Origin: Bradyrhizobium zhanjiangense
Lineage (GTDB): Bacteria > Pseudomonadota > Alphaproteobacteria > Rhizobiales > Xanthobacteraceae
Length of the DNA stretch: 64,000 nucleotides
Direction: 5' to 3'
Assembly (NCBI RefSeq): GCF_004114935.1
Contig: NZ_CP022221.1
Span: 2,873,001-2,937,000, forward strand
Of the stretch, positions 8,767 through 18,173 are shown piece by piece. The notes under the pieces were generated by a model. The model was not told the origin of the DNA and made no database searches. It saw only the letters and a program-made list of their open reading frames with translations. A program made the position numbers and the translations under genes. Every line of letters starts with the position of its first letter. Position 1 is the first letter of the stretch.

Positions 8767-8948
8767 ATGGTTGCAGCCCCCGGGAATTGCCGGTCTCTTC
8801 TTACGCGCTTGACGTGGATGGCCGAGTCAGAGCTGAATTCGCAACCAAAGACGGCGCCAGGGCGGGTGGAGCAGAACTAAAGAAGCGTTTTCCCATGCTT
8901 CAAATCCGGATCTATGATGCGCAGACGAATGCGCGCGAGGAAATCTAG
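8767..8948 (+). pseudogene. Frameshifted paralogue of the small gene at 27720
   Basis: From ATG at 8767 the frame reads MVAAPGN, then the neighbouring frame carries on LPVSSYALDVDGRVRAEF, KDGARAGGAELKKRFPMLQIR, IYDAQTNAREE and a stop at 8946. This matches the intact 65-residue protein at 27720-27917 (LPASGYVLEVDG, AALKKRRPMLQIRIYDA, KAREE). One base is missing near 8788. The changes otherwise are conservative, so the gene was inactivated recently, or the base call is wrong. Confidence 0.75.
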
Positions 8949-9539
8949 CCGCCGACCTCAGTCCGGTCCTCGATGCCTCGCGCACGGCTCCGGACTCCTG
9001 GTTGGGGGCACTCAGAAAAGGACCGGTTGGTCAGGGGGTATGCCGGGGCTGCTAACACTGCCCCATTACCCTATTAACCGGTTTCGTCGCGGCACTCGAT
9101 CCGGCGTGCCGCCTCGGCGTCGGAATGCTCACGCTCTTGCGGGTGCCAGTCAGTCGCGCGATGCGCGGTTCGCGCCCCGGATCGGGCTTGAGCTCGAAGC
9201 ATCTGCAGGCCCGGTCCCGTGAAGATTGGCATGGAGAGCTGGTTCTCTCGCAAATGGTGTCCTCCCACTGCGTGGGGTGCGCCGAGGTCAAGCCACTTCT
9301 CGCAAGACGGCACGCGCCGCTGAGCTCGACTCCTCGCAGAAAGAGTCGGAGGTAATCGTGCTCCCCATTTTTTTGATGGCCGGCTGAAGGCCGCGGGAAA
9401 GGCTCGCGACTGTTCAACGCGTAAACACCGGAGATTTTAGAGCTGATATGTCTTGCCGTTTCTCTGAGGCATTCGGCTTTAAGGAGCTGCGGCGCGATCT
9501 TGCTCTGCGCGATCATTTGCCGAGGCCTTTCGCTCCCCT
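8949..9539. other. Intergenic, no gene recognised
   Basis: Only composition-driven open frames are present. Nothing supports a gene or RNA here. Confidence 0.35.
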
Positions 9540-10343
9540 CTACTCTTCCCGTTCCTTTGGCTCCAAGTGAGAGAACCAGGAGCCAGGAGGAAAAGCCGCG
9601 ATACGCTTGGCAAAGGAGGATTGCGGCTCCCAATCTTGTCCTTCGCTCTTCTCGAAAGTGATGACCCCGTTGTATGTAAAATAACGGGGCCCTGGGATAT
9701 TACAGTTCACCACAAGCAAAACGCGCCACAGATCACCTTTCTCGGTCGGCTTGTCATTCTGCTTCGGCAAGTAGTCCACTCCAACTGGATCAACGATAGT
9801 GCAGCGGCCCTGCCGCAGAAGATCGCCGAGCCGGCCTTGCGTGGTCGTCACAAAGTTGAAGTTGGCCGGGTCATGCAGAAAGCCAAGATTTGCGTCCCTT
9901 TCGCCATCCTTGACTTCACTGGCGATCAACGAGAGCGCGAAGGCGCGCCAGCCCAATTCCATCGGCTTTGCGTAGGGCGAAGCAAGTTCAATCGTCCCGT
10001 CGAGTGCGACCTTCCAGGTGATAACGTACTCTTCGTCTGATTTATCATCCCGGTGCCTGGTCCAAGAAACGAAAACATGTTCATTTTGGTCAAGTTCAGC
10101 GACGCCCCACATTCGAGGGACGAACTGTGCCACCTTCGAGGCGTTGGAGATAACTTGTTCTATTGTCTCACCGTCTTGCGCTCGCCACTGTGACTTGAAT
10201 CTTTGGATAAGAGGGCTGTCGTTTTCGATAGGGGGGCTGTCGTTGGCGCGAACAGTGTTGCTCGTCGCAGCCAGCCCGGCCAGGCAGATCAGGGATCGAC
10301 CGAGCCAAAGCCATAGCGCGCGTCTTCCTGACGTTTTCTTCAT
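9540..10343 (-). CDS. Secreted hypothetical protein
   Basis: A 267-residue protein starting MKKTSGRRALWLWLGRSLI and ending its signal peptide near VRA, residues 1-33. The mature part is a mixed alpha/beta sequence with many charged and aromatic residues (for example VFVSWTRHRDDKSDEEYVITW and RYFTYNGVITFEK) and no enzymatic motif I recognise. The basic Arg pair early on would also suit Tat export. The start at 10343 was preferred to an upstream GTG at 10373 because it opens the signal peptide. It stands alone between two gene-poor stretches. Confidence 0.65.
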   Translation of the reverse strand: MKKTSGRRALWLWLGRSLICLAGLAATSNTVRANDSPPIENDSPLIQRFKSQWRAQDGETIEQVISNASKVAQFVPRMWGVAELDQNEHVFVSWTRHRDDKSDEEYVITWKVALDGTIELASPYAKPMELGWRAFALSLIASEVKDGERDANLGFLHDPANFNFVTTTQGRLGDLLRQGRCTIVDPVGVDYLPKQNDKPTEKGDLWRVLLVVNCNIPGPRYFTYNGVITFEKSEGQDWEPQSSFAKRIAAFPPGSWFSHLEPKEREE

Positions 10344-11377
10344 AACCGTCGGCCTATTCGGTCTCATCCACACGTCATTCCAGAGCGGGCAACCTTCAAC
10401 CTGTTATGCGCGAGCGCAAGAAGTTAGCGGCGACGCGACGGGGCGACCACTGGTTTCCCGTGCGAGCAGGCGCTCCCCTCTATGTCACGCGCCGCTAACT
10501 TCACTGCCACCGACAGCCTCAATTTGCTGTGCTGGACATGCCCAGCAGGAGGACTGGGCATGCAGAGGACGTGCATTCTTCGTGCCAGATAATAGACGGC
10601 AATTCGCACCGGTTTTGTGTCCTCTTTGTCGACTTTCCGACTGGCGCATGTCTCGATGTTTCCGTTCAACCTCTCCAGCGCGGCTTATGCATCCCCGTCA
10701 CGCACCGGATGTTCGACGGCACAGCGGAACGCCTCGGTGCCAAGTTCCTGATGAGAAGTGGCAGCCCGTTTGCCGTCATTGAACCGTGTCGTTCGGTTAT
10801 CGTTGCCGGAATGTGGGCTTTCGATCTCTGCCGTGGCTTCGGGCACTTTCGGCCAAGGGGCCATGGCGCGCCCTTTCGCGACGTGCGGCGCTCCGGAAGT
10901 CGAGAACAGCCTCAGTCGGGCGCGCTTTGTACTCGATGGCGAACGACGCCAAGCCGATCTTCGCCGAGCATTTGGGGTGTGGCTAGCACCGCAAATCAAA
11001 CGTGCTGCCCGGGTATGTTGCTGGCTTATCCAGATGTCTTGGGCCTATTCAACACGGATCCTGTTGGTCGAGAAGGTGGCTGGATGGCGCACGTGCTCGA
11101 AAAACCGCTGGGAAGCTGGGACGGGCGACAATGCGTTCTGCCCTCGAGGCAGCAGTCCCGACCGCGCAAGCCGCATTTGTCCGTTCCACCGATCTGGCGT
11201 GCACCCCGCGGGCAGCTGCGATGCTCATTGCGATATCGCTGATTGGAGAGCGCTTCTACATCATCTCAATGATAGAGATGCACGGTCATTCGCGTAGCAG
11301 ATGTCGCAGCATCAGCTTGAGACAGAATCTGGGAGGTTGACGGAAGACTTCTCTTGCCGATAATCCAGGTCGTCGAG
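10344..11377. other. Intergenic, no gene recognised
   Basis: About 1 kb with overlapping frames on both strands, none with motifs or a convincing start. The last 100 bp probably hold the promoter of the riboswitch-metE transcript. Confidence 0.35.
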
Positions 11378-11550
11378 GTTCTCCGGTTTCCATTTGATCC
11401 GGAGCTAAGAGGGAAGCCGGTGAAAATGCCGGCGCTGCCCCCGCAACTGTGAGCGGCGAGCCGCTGTCCAACGATGTCACTGAAGCCTGCGCGGCTTCGG
11501 GAAGGCCGGACAGCAGCGATGACCCGCGAGCCAGGAGACCTGCCCCGACA
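11378..11550 (+). ncRNA. Cobalamin (B12) riboswitch
   Basis: The leader carries the conserved elements in order: GGGAAGCCGGTGAAAATGCC, then GCTGCCCCCGCAACTGTGAG (11431 on), and a perfect B12 box GAGCCAGGAGACCTGCC at 11528-11544. The distance between the core and the B12 box fits the family. It sits about 115 bp ahead of metE, so adenosyl- or methylcobalamin binding should switch off the B12-independent enzyme when B12 is available. A GC-rich segment after the box (around 11560-11590) could form the expression-platform hairpin. Confidence 0.93.
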
Positions 11551-11664
11551 AAATATTCGTCCACGGGCGGGGTGTCCCGGTGGTGCGCCAAGCAGCCGTC
11601 GCACCGCGCGACTTCCCCTGCCTGCGTCCGCCATGGCCTTTGCTCCCAACATGGGGTTAACGCT

Positions 11665-14010
11665 ATGTCTCTTCTCTCCCTTCCTGTTGCCACGCTCGGA
11701 ACGCCACGCATCGGTCCAAGGCGCGAGCTCAAACTCGCTCTAGAAAGCTACTGGGCCGGAAAAAGCAGCGAACAGCAGTTGCTCGAGGACGCAGCTGGCC
11801 TGCGTGCCGCGAACTGGGCTCGTCAGAAATCTATCGGCGTCACGGTCATTCCATCGAACGATTTCTCGCTGTATGACCAGGTGCTCGACACAAGTGTCAT
11901 GGTTGGCGCCATCCCGGAGATCTACGCCTCGAAAGACGAATCCGTTTCGCTCAAGACATACTTCGCCATGGCCCGCGGTTCACAATGCGACGACCAGGAA
12001 GCGAGTTGCGGTCACGGACCGCGCGGATTTGGCGCACCCGCGCAGGAGATGACCAAGTGGTTCGACACCAACTACCACTACATGGTCCCCGAGTTTCACA
12101 GGGGACAGACTTTCAGGCTATGCTCTCGCAAGCCGATCGAGGAGTATGAGGAAGCCAAGGCCCTTGGCTTTCAGACCCGCCCTGTCCTGATCGGGCCGGT
12201 CACATTCCTAAAGCTCGGCAAGAGTCCCGATCCCACGTTCCAGCCACTCTCACTGCTGGATGAACTGATACCCGCGTATATCGAGGTTCTGCAGGAATTG
12301 GCCAAACGTGGGGCAAATTGGGTTCAGTTCGACGAGCCCTGCCTGATTCTCGATCTGGAGGAGGGGGCGCGAAAATCTTTGCGACATGCCTATGACCGGC
12401 TCGCCAAGGAGGGGCCGGCCATCAAGATCATGGTTGCCAGTTATTTCGGAGACCTCGGCGACAATCTCGACACCGCCTTGAGCCTGCCAGTTGCCGGGCT
12501 GCACCTCGATCTGGTTCGAGCGCCACAGTTGTTGCACCAGATTATCGCTGGCGGCCGAAGTGATCTCGTCATGTCGCTCGGTGTCGTCGACGGTCGGAAT
12601 GTATGGCGGTCGAATTTGTCGTCGCTGCGCCAGCAGCTCGAACCCGCGATTGCGAAGCTTGGCAAGGATCGTGTACAGATTGCCCCATCCTGCTCGCTGC
12701 TTCATGTGCCGGTCGATGTTGAACTCGAGACCGGTCTCGCTTCCGACGTCAAGAGCTGGCTTGCTTTCTCGGTCCAGAAGATGCGGGAGCTTGCGATCCT
12801 AGCGCGGGCACTTGCGGGCGACCAGAATGTTGCGCTAGCTCTTGCCGAGTCGGAACGTGCCGCGACTGTCCGCCGGTCTTCGCCGAAAATCCGTGATGCC
12901 AATGTCGCTGTCCGGATGACAGCGATCGACCAGACCATGCGTCGGCGCGCGAGCCCATTTGCCCGTCGTGCCGAGATCCAAAGAAATCGTTTCGGACTAC
13001 CGGCTTTTCCAACCACGACGATCGGGTCGTTTCCGCAGACCACAGAGGTCCGGAATGCCCGTGCGGCGTATGCGCGAGGCGCGATAAGCGACGAGCAATA
13101 CGACAGGTTCCTCAAGGAGGAGACTGCGCGCGCCGTACGTTGGCAGGAGGACATCGGTCTTGACGTCCTCGTGCATGGCGAGTTCGAGCGCAATGACATG
13201 GTGCAGTACTTCGGCGAGCAACTCGCCGGCTTCGCATTTACCAGGAACGGATGGGTGCAGTCGTACGGCTCGCGCTGCGTCAGGCCACCGATCCTGTTTG
13301 GCGATGTAGTGCGGTCGAAGCCTATCACCGTGGACTGGTGGCGCTACGCGCAATCACTAACGAAGAAGCCGATGAAGGCGATGTTGACGGGACCGGTGAC
13401 GATCTTGAACTGGTCCTTTGTTCGCGATGATATTCCCAGAAGCGAGGTCTGCCGCCAGATTGCGCTCGCGATCCGAGACGAAGTCCGCGATCTCGAGAAT
13501 GCTGGTGCGACCATGATCCAGATCGACGAAGCTGCACTCCGCGAAGGATTGCCGTTGCGTCGGTCGGAGTGGGCGGCTTATCTCGACTGGGCCGTCGATT
13601 CCTTTCGCATCTGTTCATCGGGCGTCGCCGATCAAACGCAAATTCATACACATATGTGCTACTCGGAGTTCAACGACATCATCGGTGCAATCGCTGCAAT
13701 GGACGCGGATGTCATCTCGATCGAGACATCACGCTCGAAAATGGAACTACTCGACGCGTTCAGGAACTACGAATATCCAAATCAGATCGGGCCGGGTGTG
13801 TACGACATCCACTCTCCACGCGTTCCCGAGACGGGTGAAATGAAGGAGCTGATGGCGTTGGCTCGGACGCGGCTGCAGGATTCGCAGCTCTGGATCAATC
13901 CGGACTGCGGCCTGAAGACGCGCAAATGGGAGGAGGTTCGGCCAGCGCTAGCGAACATGGTCGCTGCCGCCCGCGAACTGCGCGCTGCATTCGACCCGCG
14001 AGGCCGTTGA
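11665..14010 (+). CDS. metE: B12-independent methionine synthase
   Basis: A 781-residue 5-methyltetrahydropteroyltriglutamate-homocysteine methyltransferase, the full family length. The N-terminal half has [14 protein letters not shown] and the folate-binding region; the C-terminal half holds the zinc site: [10 protein letters not shown] (His and Cys), ISIETSRS (Glu) and NPDCGLKTR (Cys). It transfers a methyl group from folate to homocysteine to make methionine in the cytoplasm. I chose the ATG at 11665 because it gives the family start [11 protein letters not shown]; the frame is open further upstream only because it runs through the riboswitch. The upstream riboswitch implies repression by cobalamin, so the cell presumably also has the B12-dependent MetH. 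Confidence 0.95.
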   Translation: MSLLSLPVATLGTPRIGPRRELKLALESYWAGKSSEQQLLEDAAGLRAANWARQKSIGVTVIPSNDFSLYDQVLDTSVMVGAIPEIYASKDESVSLKTYFAMARGSQCDDQEASCGHGPRGFGAPAQEMTKWFDTNYHYMVPEFHRGQTFRLCSRKPIEEYEEAKALGFQTRPVLIGPVTFLKLGKSPDPTFQPLSLLDELIPAYIEVLQELAKRGANWVQFDEPCLILDLEEGARKSLRHAYDRLAKEGPAIKIMVASYFGDLGDNLDTALSLPVAGLHLDLVRAPQLLHQIIAGGRSDLVMSLGVVDGRNVWRSNLSSLRQQLEPAIAKLGKDRVQIAPSCSLLHVPVDVELETGLASDVKSWLAFSVQKMRELAILARALAGDQNVALALAESERAATVRRSSPKIRDANVAVRMTAIDQTMRRRASPFARRAEIQRNRFGLPAFPTTTIGSFPQTTEVRNARAAYARGAISDEQYDRFLKEETARAVRWQEDIGLDVLVHGEFERNDMVQYFGEQLAGFAFTRNGWVQSYGSRCVRPPILFGDVVRSKPITVDWWRYAQSLTKKPMKAMLTGPVTILNWSFVRDDIPRSEVCRQIALAIRDEVRDLENAGATMIQIDEAALREGLPLRRSEWAAYLDWAVDSFRICSSGVADQTQIHTHMCYSEFNDIIGAIAAMDADVISIETSRSKMELLDAFRNYEYPNQIGPGVYDIHSPRVPETGEMKELMALARTRLQDSQLWINPDCGLKTRKWEEVRPALANMVAAARELRAAFDPRGR

Positions 14011-14083
14011 TCGGGGGTTGGGTCTCTTCTCGACAAAGCTGATCCGCTTGTGGTCATTTGCGCTCTCGAGAGCCGTGGGAACA

Positions 14084-14119
14084 CAAAAAAATGCCCGGCC
14101 CCGCTTAGCGGGCCGGGCG
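14084..14119 (-). terminator. Rho-independent terminator (minus strand)
   Basis: On the minus strand a GC-rich hairpin (GCCCGGCCCGC, TAA loop, GCGGGGCCGGGC with one bulge) is followed by a run of seven to eight T. It could end a minus-strand transcript coming from the hemerythrin gene about 500 bp away; the plus orientation, after metE, lacks the T run. Confidence 0.55.
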
Positions 14120-14627
14120 AAAGTCTGGGAGGAGCGAAGCTGACGCATCGCGCGGGCTTCCATCGGCGGAGGAGGACAGCCGCCGGTTCGATCACGGCGA
14201 GGACATTCGCCGAAAATCTGAGCCCAGTTGAAGCACAAGCTCAGCGTAGCTCAATTATGCCGTGGTATGCGACCGTATAGCCTGAGAGTTAGAAATCTAC
14301 ACCAAGGTTTGTCGCCCATGAGCACGTCGGCACGATTACGACGGCAGCGAGAGGGCATGCCGGGCGGTCACCGCAGGACACCAACAGCAAACTCGATGCG
14401 CTTTCCTGCCTGGAACCCTGGGTTCGATCAGCGCGACGTAAGCCCGGCTCCAAGGAAGCGGTTCCCCCCGATAGTTGGGTTTCGGCTTGGGCGCTGAGGA
14501 GCACCCTATCGGCACCGCGGAAGTGCCCGCGAGCACCGCCATTTGTTTTTCGACAGAATGAGCATGAGGTCCACCTCCTGCTGTCAAACGGCCGCGATCA
14601 ATACGGCGCGTCCGTCTCGGCGCCGTG
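14120..14627. other. Intergenic, no gene recognised
   Basis: Between the terminator hairpin and the hemerythrin gene only unconvincing short frames occur. Confidence 0.4.
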
Positions 14628-15227
14628 TCACGGATTGCCGTCCTTGGCGGACGATAACGCGACCGAGCTCCGTTCGGCCTCAGCTTCTTGCTCCAATTGC
14701 AGAATATGCGCTCTTAGCGCATCGGAAGTCGCTGCCGCTGGCTCACTGAACAGCGGATCTCCATCATTGGTGAGGGCGGAAGCGATTTCGGTCCAATCCT
14801 GAGCCGAGAGAGCCTTCAGGGCGGCGGGAAAGAAATCTCGTTCTTCCCACATCATGTGGTGCCGCTCGCGTAATATAAAGTCGCATATGATATTGCCGAC
14901 GTCTTGCCGAAAGAGGTCACGATCCGCGAGGACAGCGTCAATAGCTCGTGCGAAGTGGTGCAAACGGTCGACGACTTCCCGGTGTTCAAGCGCGAGATCG
15001 CCGACGATTGCAACTGCATCCGGATCGCGAGCCTTGAGCTTGGAAAAAATCAAGTCTTCCTGTGGATGATGGTACATCTCGGGGTAAACCTCGAAATAGC
15101 TGATAATGGCGCGAATGACCTCATAATCGGGGCGGATCCCGTTCTCAAAAATCTCCAATTCGCGTTGAAGAGCGACCAGAAGCAGATCAATGTTGCGATG
15201 CTCTCGAAGCAGAAGATCGATGATCAT
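14628..15227 (-). CDS. Hemerythrin HHE-domain protein
   Basis: A 199-residue protein whose first 140 residues carry the hemerythrin iron ligands: REHRNID (His), YHHPQEDLIF (His, Glu), ALEHREVVDRL (His, Glu) and RERHHMMWEERDFFP (His, Glu). Such proteins bind O2 or NO at a di-iron centre and in rhizobia are often near FNR/FixK genes. The C-terminal 50 residues are Ala/Glu-rich and helical. An AGGA element sits 8 nt before the ATG. The start overlaps by 4 bp (ATGA) the end of the truncated FNR-like frame upstream, so the two are translated as neighbours. It may act in oxygen or nitric-oxide handling under microaerobic conditions. Confidence 0.9.
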   Translation of the reverse strand: MIIDLLLREHRNIDLLLVALQRELEIFENGIRPDYEVIRAIISYFEVYPEMYHHPQEDLIFSKLKARDPDAVAIVGDLALEHREVVDRLHHFARAIDAVLADRDLFRQDVGNIICDFILRERHHMMWEERDFFPAALKALSAQDWTEIASALTNDGDPLFSEPAAATSDALRAHILQLEQEAEAERSSVALSSAKDGNP

Positions 15228-15607
15228 TGCGGTGTTCCTGGAGGCACATCTAGGCTGGAAGCGTTTCTGCCATTTGCAAGACTGCCCAAGCCGAATTCGG
15301 TGTCCTTCGCAGCCGCGACCGAAGAGATATGGCTATCTCCGGCCTCCAAGCCGAAGCTGTCACCGGGCAGATAAAACGCACCGTTCTGATCACGTCCGTC
15401 TTCCAGAATGTTGTAGGCTCGCACAGCACCCGAAGCCACCTGATAGAGATATTGCGCTGCCTCGTCTTCGCGGTAGATGTCGCTATTGCGAGTGAGACGC
15501 TTCGGTCTCGCAATTATGCCAAATGGTCCACGACGATGAGGTTGCCCACGCAAGACGCTGGTCGGATGGCGTCCCGTCTCGGTAAAACTGGCGGCTTGGG
15601 CGTGCAC
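15224..15607 (-). CDS. Truncated FixK/FNR-like sensor domain without HTH
   Basis: The frame holds a cyclic-nucleotide-binding-like beta-roll typical of FixK/NnrR/FNR proteins: YREDEAAQYLYQVASGAVRAY, ILEDGRDQNGAFYLPGDSFGLE, then SSVAAAKDTEFGL. After that the family should continue through the dimer helix to a DNA-binding helix-turn-helix, but the frame ends after about 20 unrelated residues. It is therefore a stump of about 85 conserved residues, and the first 30 residues (from a GTG) are uncertain. Its TGA overlaps the ATG of the hemerythrin gene. It is probably a pseudogene; a free sensor or dimerising fragment is a remote alternative. Confidence 0.7.
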   Translation of the reverse strand: MHAQAASFTETGRHPTSVLRGQPHRRGPFGIIARPKRLTRNSDIYREDEAAQYLYQVASGAVRAYNILEDGRDQNGAFYLPGDSFGLEAGDSHISSVAAAKDTEFGLGSLANGRNASSLDVPPGTPQ

Positions 15608-16271
15608 GGCGGACCTTATCTTGTGAACGTCGATGGGGACGCAGATTGGCTGCTCCTGACGAATTGGGAAATTTGGATGTTTTCCCTAGGTAGAAGTCCC
15701 TAAGTATTTACACGTAAGTCCCTTGAGGAGGGCGTCTTGCATGGGAGCGGCGCGGTCACTTGGTTGCTCAAACATGCCCAAATCGGATTAGAAAGCTGCT
15801 CGTCGGCCGCGTCCATGGAAACAGTCGGAAGGGCATCGCCGTACCCCTGAAGAGCTCCAGCCAGCCGAACGTTGTCGTCCACCGCCACTTTCGGCTCGCC
15901 GCAGGAAGTCTTGTTCGCCGACGTGGTCGAGGTGCTTGATGATCATGCGATACGTGCGCATGTGGACCGAGTTGGGGCTACCCGATCATAGGACTCGGCT
16001 CGCGTGACATATTGACCTGGCGCAGCAGCGGGCCTTGCCGCTCTCCAGCGTTGTTTGAATAGACCTGCTGTCAATCGGAGCACAAATCTGGGCCGACGCA
16101 ATTGATCTGCCTCATATCGCGTCGTGATCTAAGAAACCAGCATCGCGTATGTTGCATCGGCAGCCGTCTCCGAAAACATGATCGGCTCGGCGCGTGCGAA
16201 ACCCACCGTTCGTCGTCTGGACTGCGCAGCTTGAATGCATGAATAAGCCATTCACGCTATTTGCGCTGCTG
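15608..16271. other. Intergenic, eroded
   Basis: No supported gene. A minus-strand patch around 15895-15965 (reading RTYRMIIKHLDHVGEQDF) looks protein-like and may be a relic, but I do not recognise it. No clear FixK/FNR palindrome (TTGA-N6-TCAA) was found. Confidence 0.35.
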
Positions 16272-16874
16272 CTAGAGTCCCGCGGTAATGGCGATACGCA
16301 TCAACTCGGACATGCTGCGGACATTGGTCTTGGCCATCAGGTTCGCACGGTAAACCTCGACTGTCCGCGGACTGATGCCGAGATCATGGGCGATCACCTT
16401 GTTAATCTTGCCGGCTAATAGTCCCTGCAGCACGTCGCGCTCGCGCGACGAGAGGTTCGCGAGGCGGGCTTCCGCCTGCAGTTTCGCTGCGTCGGCTGGC
16501 TTTATTGGCCGCGCTTTCAAAGCACTATTGATCGCACGCAATAGCACCTCCACCTCGAACGGCTTCTCGATGAAGTCGACCGCACCCGCTTTCATCGCTT
16601 CGACTGCGAGCGATACGTCGCCATGACCAGTTATCAAAACGACGGGGCAGTCGACGCGACCGGCTTTCACTTTTCTGACCAGTTCGAGACCGCTCATACC
16701 CGGCATAAGGATGTCTGACACAATGCAGTCAACCGGACCGCTTGCGACGTCATTGAGAAACGCGGTCGCCGTCTCATAGGTTGCTACGTAGAAACCATTA
16801 ACATCAAGCAGAAACGCGAGCGAGTCCCGCAGGGCGGCGTCATCGTCGATCACGAGAATGCGCCGTCCAGTCAT
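16272..16874 (-). CDS. fixJ: FixJ-type response regulator
   Basis: A 200-residue two-domain regulator. The receiver (about 1-120) has the acidic pocket ILVIDDD, the phosphoacceptor Asp in IVSDILMPGMSGLE, the Thr of VLITGHGD and the Lys of FIEKPFE. A LuxR-type helix-turn-helix follows (LSSRERDVLQGLLAGKINKVIAHDLGISPRTVEVYRANLM, about 140-180). FixJ, phosphorylated by the oxygen sensor FixL, activates fixK and, in some rhizobia, nifA when oxygen is low. Length and motifs look intact. The fixL stump upstream overlaps it by 4 bp (ATGA), so the partner kinase in this locus is gone and this copy would need a kinase encoded elsewhere. Confidence 0.85.
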   Translation of the reverse strand: MTGRRILVIDDDAALRDSLAFLLDVNGFYVATYETATAFLNDVASGPVDCIVSDILMPGMSGLELVRKVKAGRVDCPVVLITGHGDVSLAVEAMKAGAVDFIEKPFEVEVLLRAINSALKARPIKPADAAKLQAEARLANLSSRERDVLQGLLAGKINKVIAHDLGISPRTVEVYRANLMAKTNVRSMSELMRIAITAGL

Positions 16875-17050
16875 CCGTCTTCACTAAGCCTCGCAAATCG
16901 TCCGGTGAACTGAAAGATCCTGCCGCCGCCCGGATTCGTCCGCGACGATGTCGCCACCATGTGACTCGATGATCGTCCGGCAGATTGATAGCCCCACACC
17001 CGTGCCATGCGTTTTAGTCGTGACAACGGGCTGGAACAGGCCGTCGCTGA
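16871..17050 (-). pseudogene. fixL stump (C-terminal ATPase end)
   Basis: The minus strand reads GLFQPVVTTK, GTGVGLSICRTIIESHGG and DIVADE, the G1/G2 region of the FixL histidine-kinase ATPase domain. Near 16935 the frame shifts and the natural end (NPGGGRIFQFT and a stop at 16871) follows in another frame. Everything before, including PAS-haem domain, phospho-acceptor His and N box, is missing. About 50 codons of the original gene remain. Confidence 0.8.
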
Positions 17051-17250
17051 TGCAGAGCAGGGTAGCGAAGCTCGCCCAGTCCGCGGCCGCGGCGAAAGCG
17101 GCGCCAGTCCCATAGCCGTACCACATGTGGTCCGACATGTTTCTGGCAGGCCCTCTCATTGATCAACTCTACATTGTTTCCCCACGAGAGGCCACCCCGA
17201 GCCACTCCGGGCCTGAACTCACGCCAATCTATGGTGCAGGATGGCCGCCG

Positions 17251-17481
17251 CTATCTCGGCCAGATGCGCCAGTGCGTCGGCTGCACGGCGACGTGTTCTC
17301 CGGTCTTTGCCTTGATCCAGCCACCGAAGATCCGGCGGCAAGGAAAGACCACCCGGTGAATGGTATTACCCTCGATCACGGCAATCTCCAGATCCCGATC
17401 AAAGGGCGGCGCAGTTTCGAGCCGCTCCCAGGTCAGGTCGCCACTAGATCCTGGACGGAGTTCATCGCTGCGGGCTGACAA
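17251..17481 (-). CDS. Small conserved-looking hypothetical protein
   Basis: A 76-residue protein with a compact, Trp-rich sequence (SGDLTWERLETAPPFDRDLEIAV, FPCRRIFGGWIK, THWRIW). The composition is that of a folded protein rather than a shadow frame. The start is a TTG at 17481 with AGAAGG about 10 nt upstream. It begins 2 bp after the stop of the gene at 17484-17825, so the two are probably co-transcribed. No function is apparent. Confidence 0.65.
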   Translation of the reverse strand: MSARSDELRPGSSGDLTWERLETAPPFDRDLEIAVIEGNTIHRVVFPCRRIFGGWIKAKTGEHVAVQPTHWRIWPR

Positions 17482-17483
17482 AT

Positions 17484-17825
17484 TCAGGCAACCTTCTGAA
17501 CACTACGGACGAGATCGCTAGGCCGCCGCGCGAACAGGTTCAACTCAGTATAACTCAGGCGGCGCGTTCTCTCGATGGTGTCGGCCGCGGCCGGCATTTT
17601 ATCGGCCGTGGCGCCGTTGAACCTATCGTGCCGGGACACGATCCGCTCGCCAACCGAAATATTAGGATTGGCGCTGCGAAACAACTCCCGGGCTTCGGTC
17701 GAATCGATCTGGATCAGCTCAAGTCCGCGGCGGTTGGTATTCATCGCTGTTCTGCAGAAGTTGAACTGGACTGCCGCTCGCACGATCTGGCCGGCGCCGC
17801 GACAAATGTCGCCGTAGTCTGTCAT
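17484..17825 (-). CDS. Hypothetical, weakly phasin-like protein
   Basis: A 113-residue protein beginning MTDYGDICRG with a good GGAGG ribosome-binding site about 10 nt before the ATG. The opening, the LELIQIDSTEARELF stretch and the helical end (LSYTELNLFARRPSDLV) recall phasins, small proteins that coat polyhydroxybutyrate granules, which Bradyrhizobium bacteroids accumulate. The match is loose and contains two unexpected Cys. It may be a divergent phasin or an unrelated helical protein. Confidence 0.5.
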   Translation of the reverse strand: MTDYGDICRGAGQIVRAAVQFNFCRTAMNTNRRGLELIQIDSTEARELFRSANPNISVGERIVSRHDRFNGATADKMPAAADTIERTRRLSYTELNLFARRPSDLVRSVQKVA

Positions 17826-17981
17826 ATCGAGACATCCTCCGTTGATGAAAATCTATTTGTCCCACGGCGTCGGCGCGGGGCGTTGGGTTGTGATGACGTC
17901 AGCCGCGCCCTTGCGAGCGGAGCGGCATCCCCCAAGAGAGAACGAGAAGACGCCGGAATTCCCTTCATCATTCGGATGGGC

Positions 17982-18173
17982 CTAGTTGCGCTCGGCGCCT
18001 ATCATCGCGCCCGTCCGCAGGTCGATGAAGTGGACGCCATCGCACGCGGCGCAGGTTATTGTGTGCAGGTCATCGGCACGCGGCTCGGGTGCGTCCGGCA
18101 GCAGTCCTTGAACTCGGTCGCCGGTATCTGGACATGAAAAGATGATGGGGCGCCAAGTCTTTCTGTCTGCCAT
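17982..18173 (-). CDS. Small zinc-ribbon-like protein
   Basis: A 63-residue protein with two Cys groups, FSCPDTG near residue 14 and TCAACDG near residue 41, spaced like half of a zinc ribbon, and a hydrophobic end VHFIDLRTG. AAGG lies 8 nt before the ATG at 18173. Similar tiny proteins are widespread in Bradyrhizobium with no assigned role. Confidence 0.65.
   Translation of the reverse strand: MADRKTWRPIIFSCPDTGDRVQGLLPDAPEPRADDLHTITCAACDGVHFIDLRTGAMIGAERN

Noticed and set aside
12702..13328. 208-codon open frame antisense to metE
   Set aside because: Shadow of a highly conserved gene; Ser/Arg-rich with no family features.
14128..14146. GAAGCTGACG resembling part of a reverse tts box
   Set aside because: Only the last nine bases fit; the TTTCGA half is absent.
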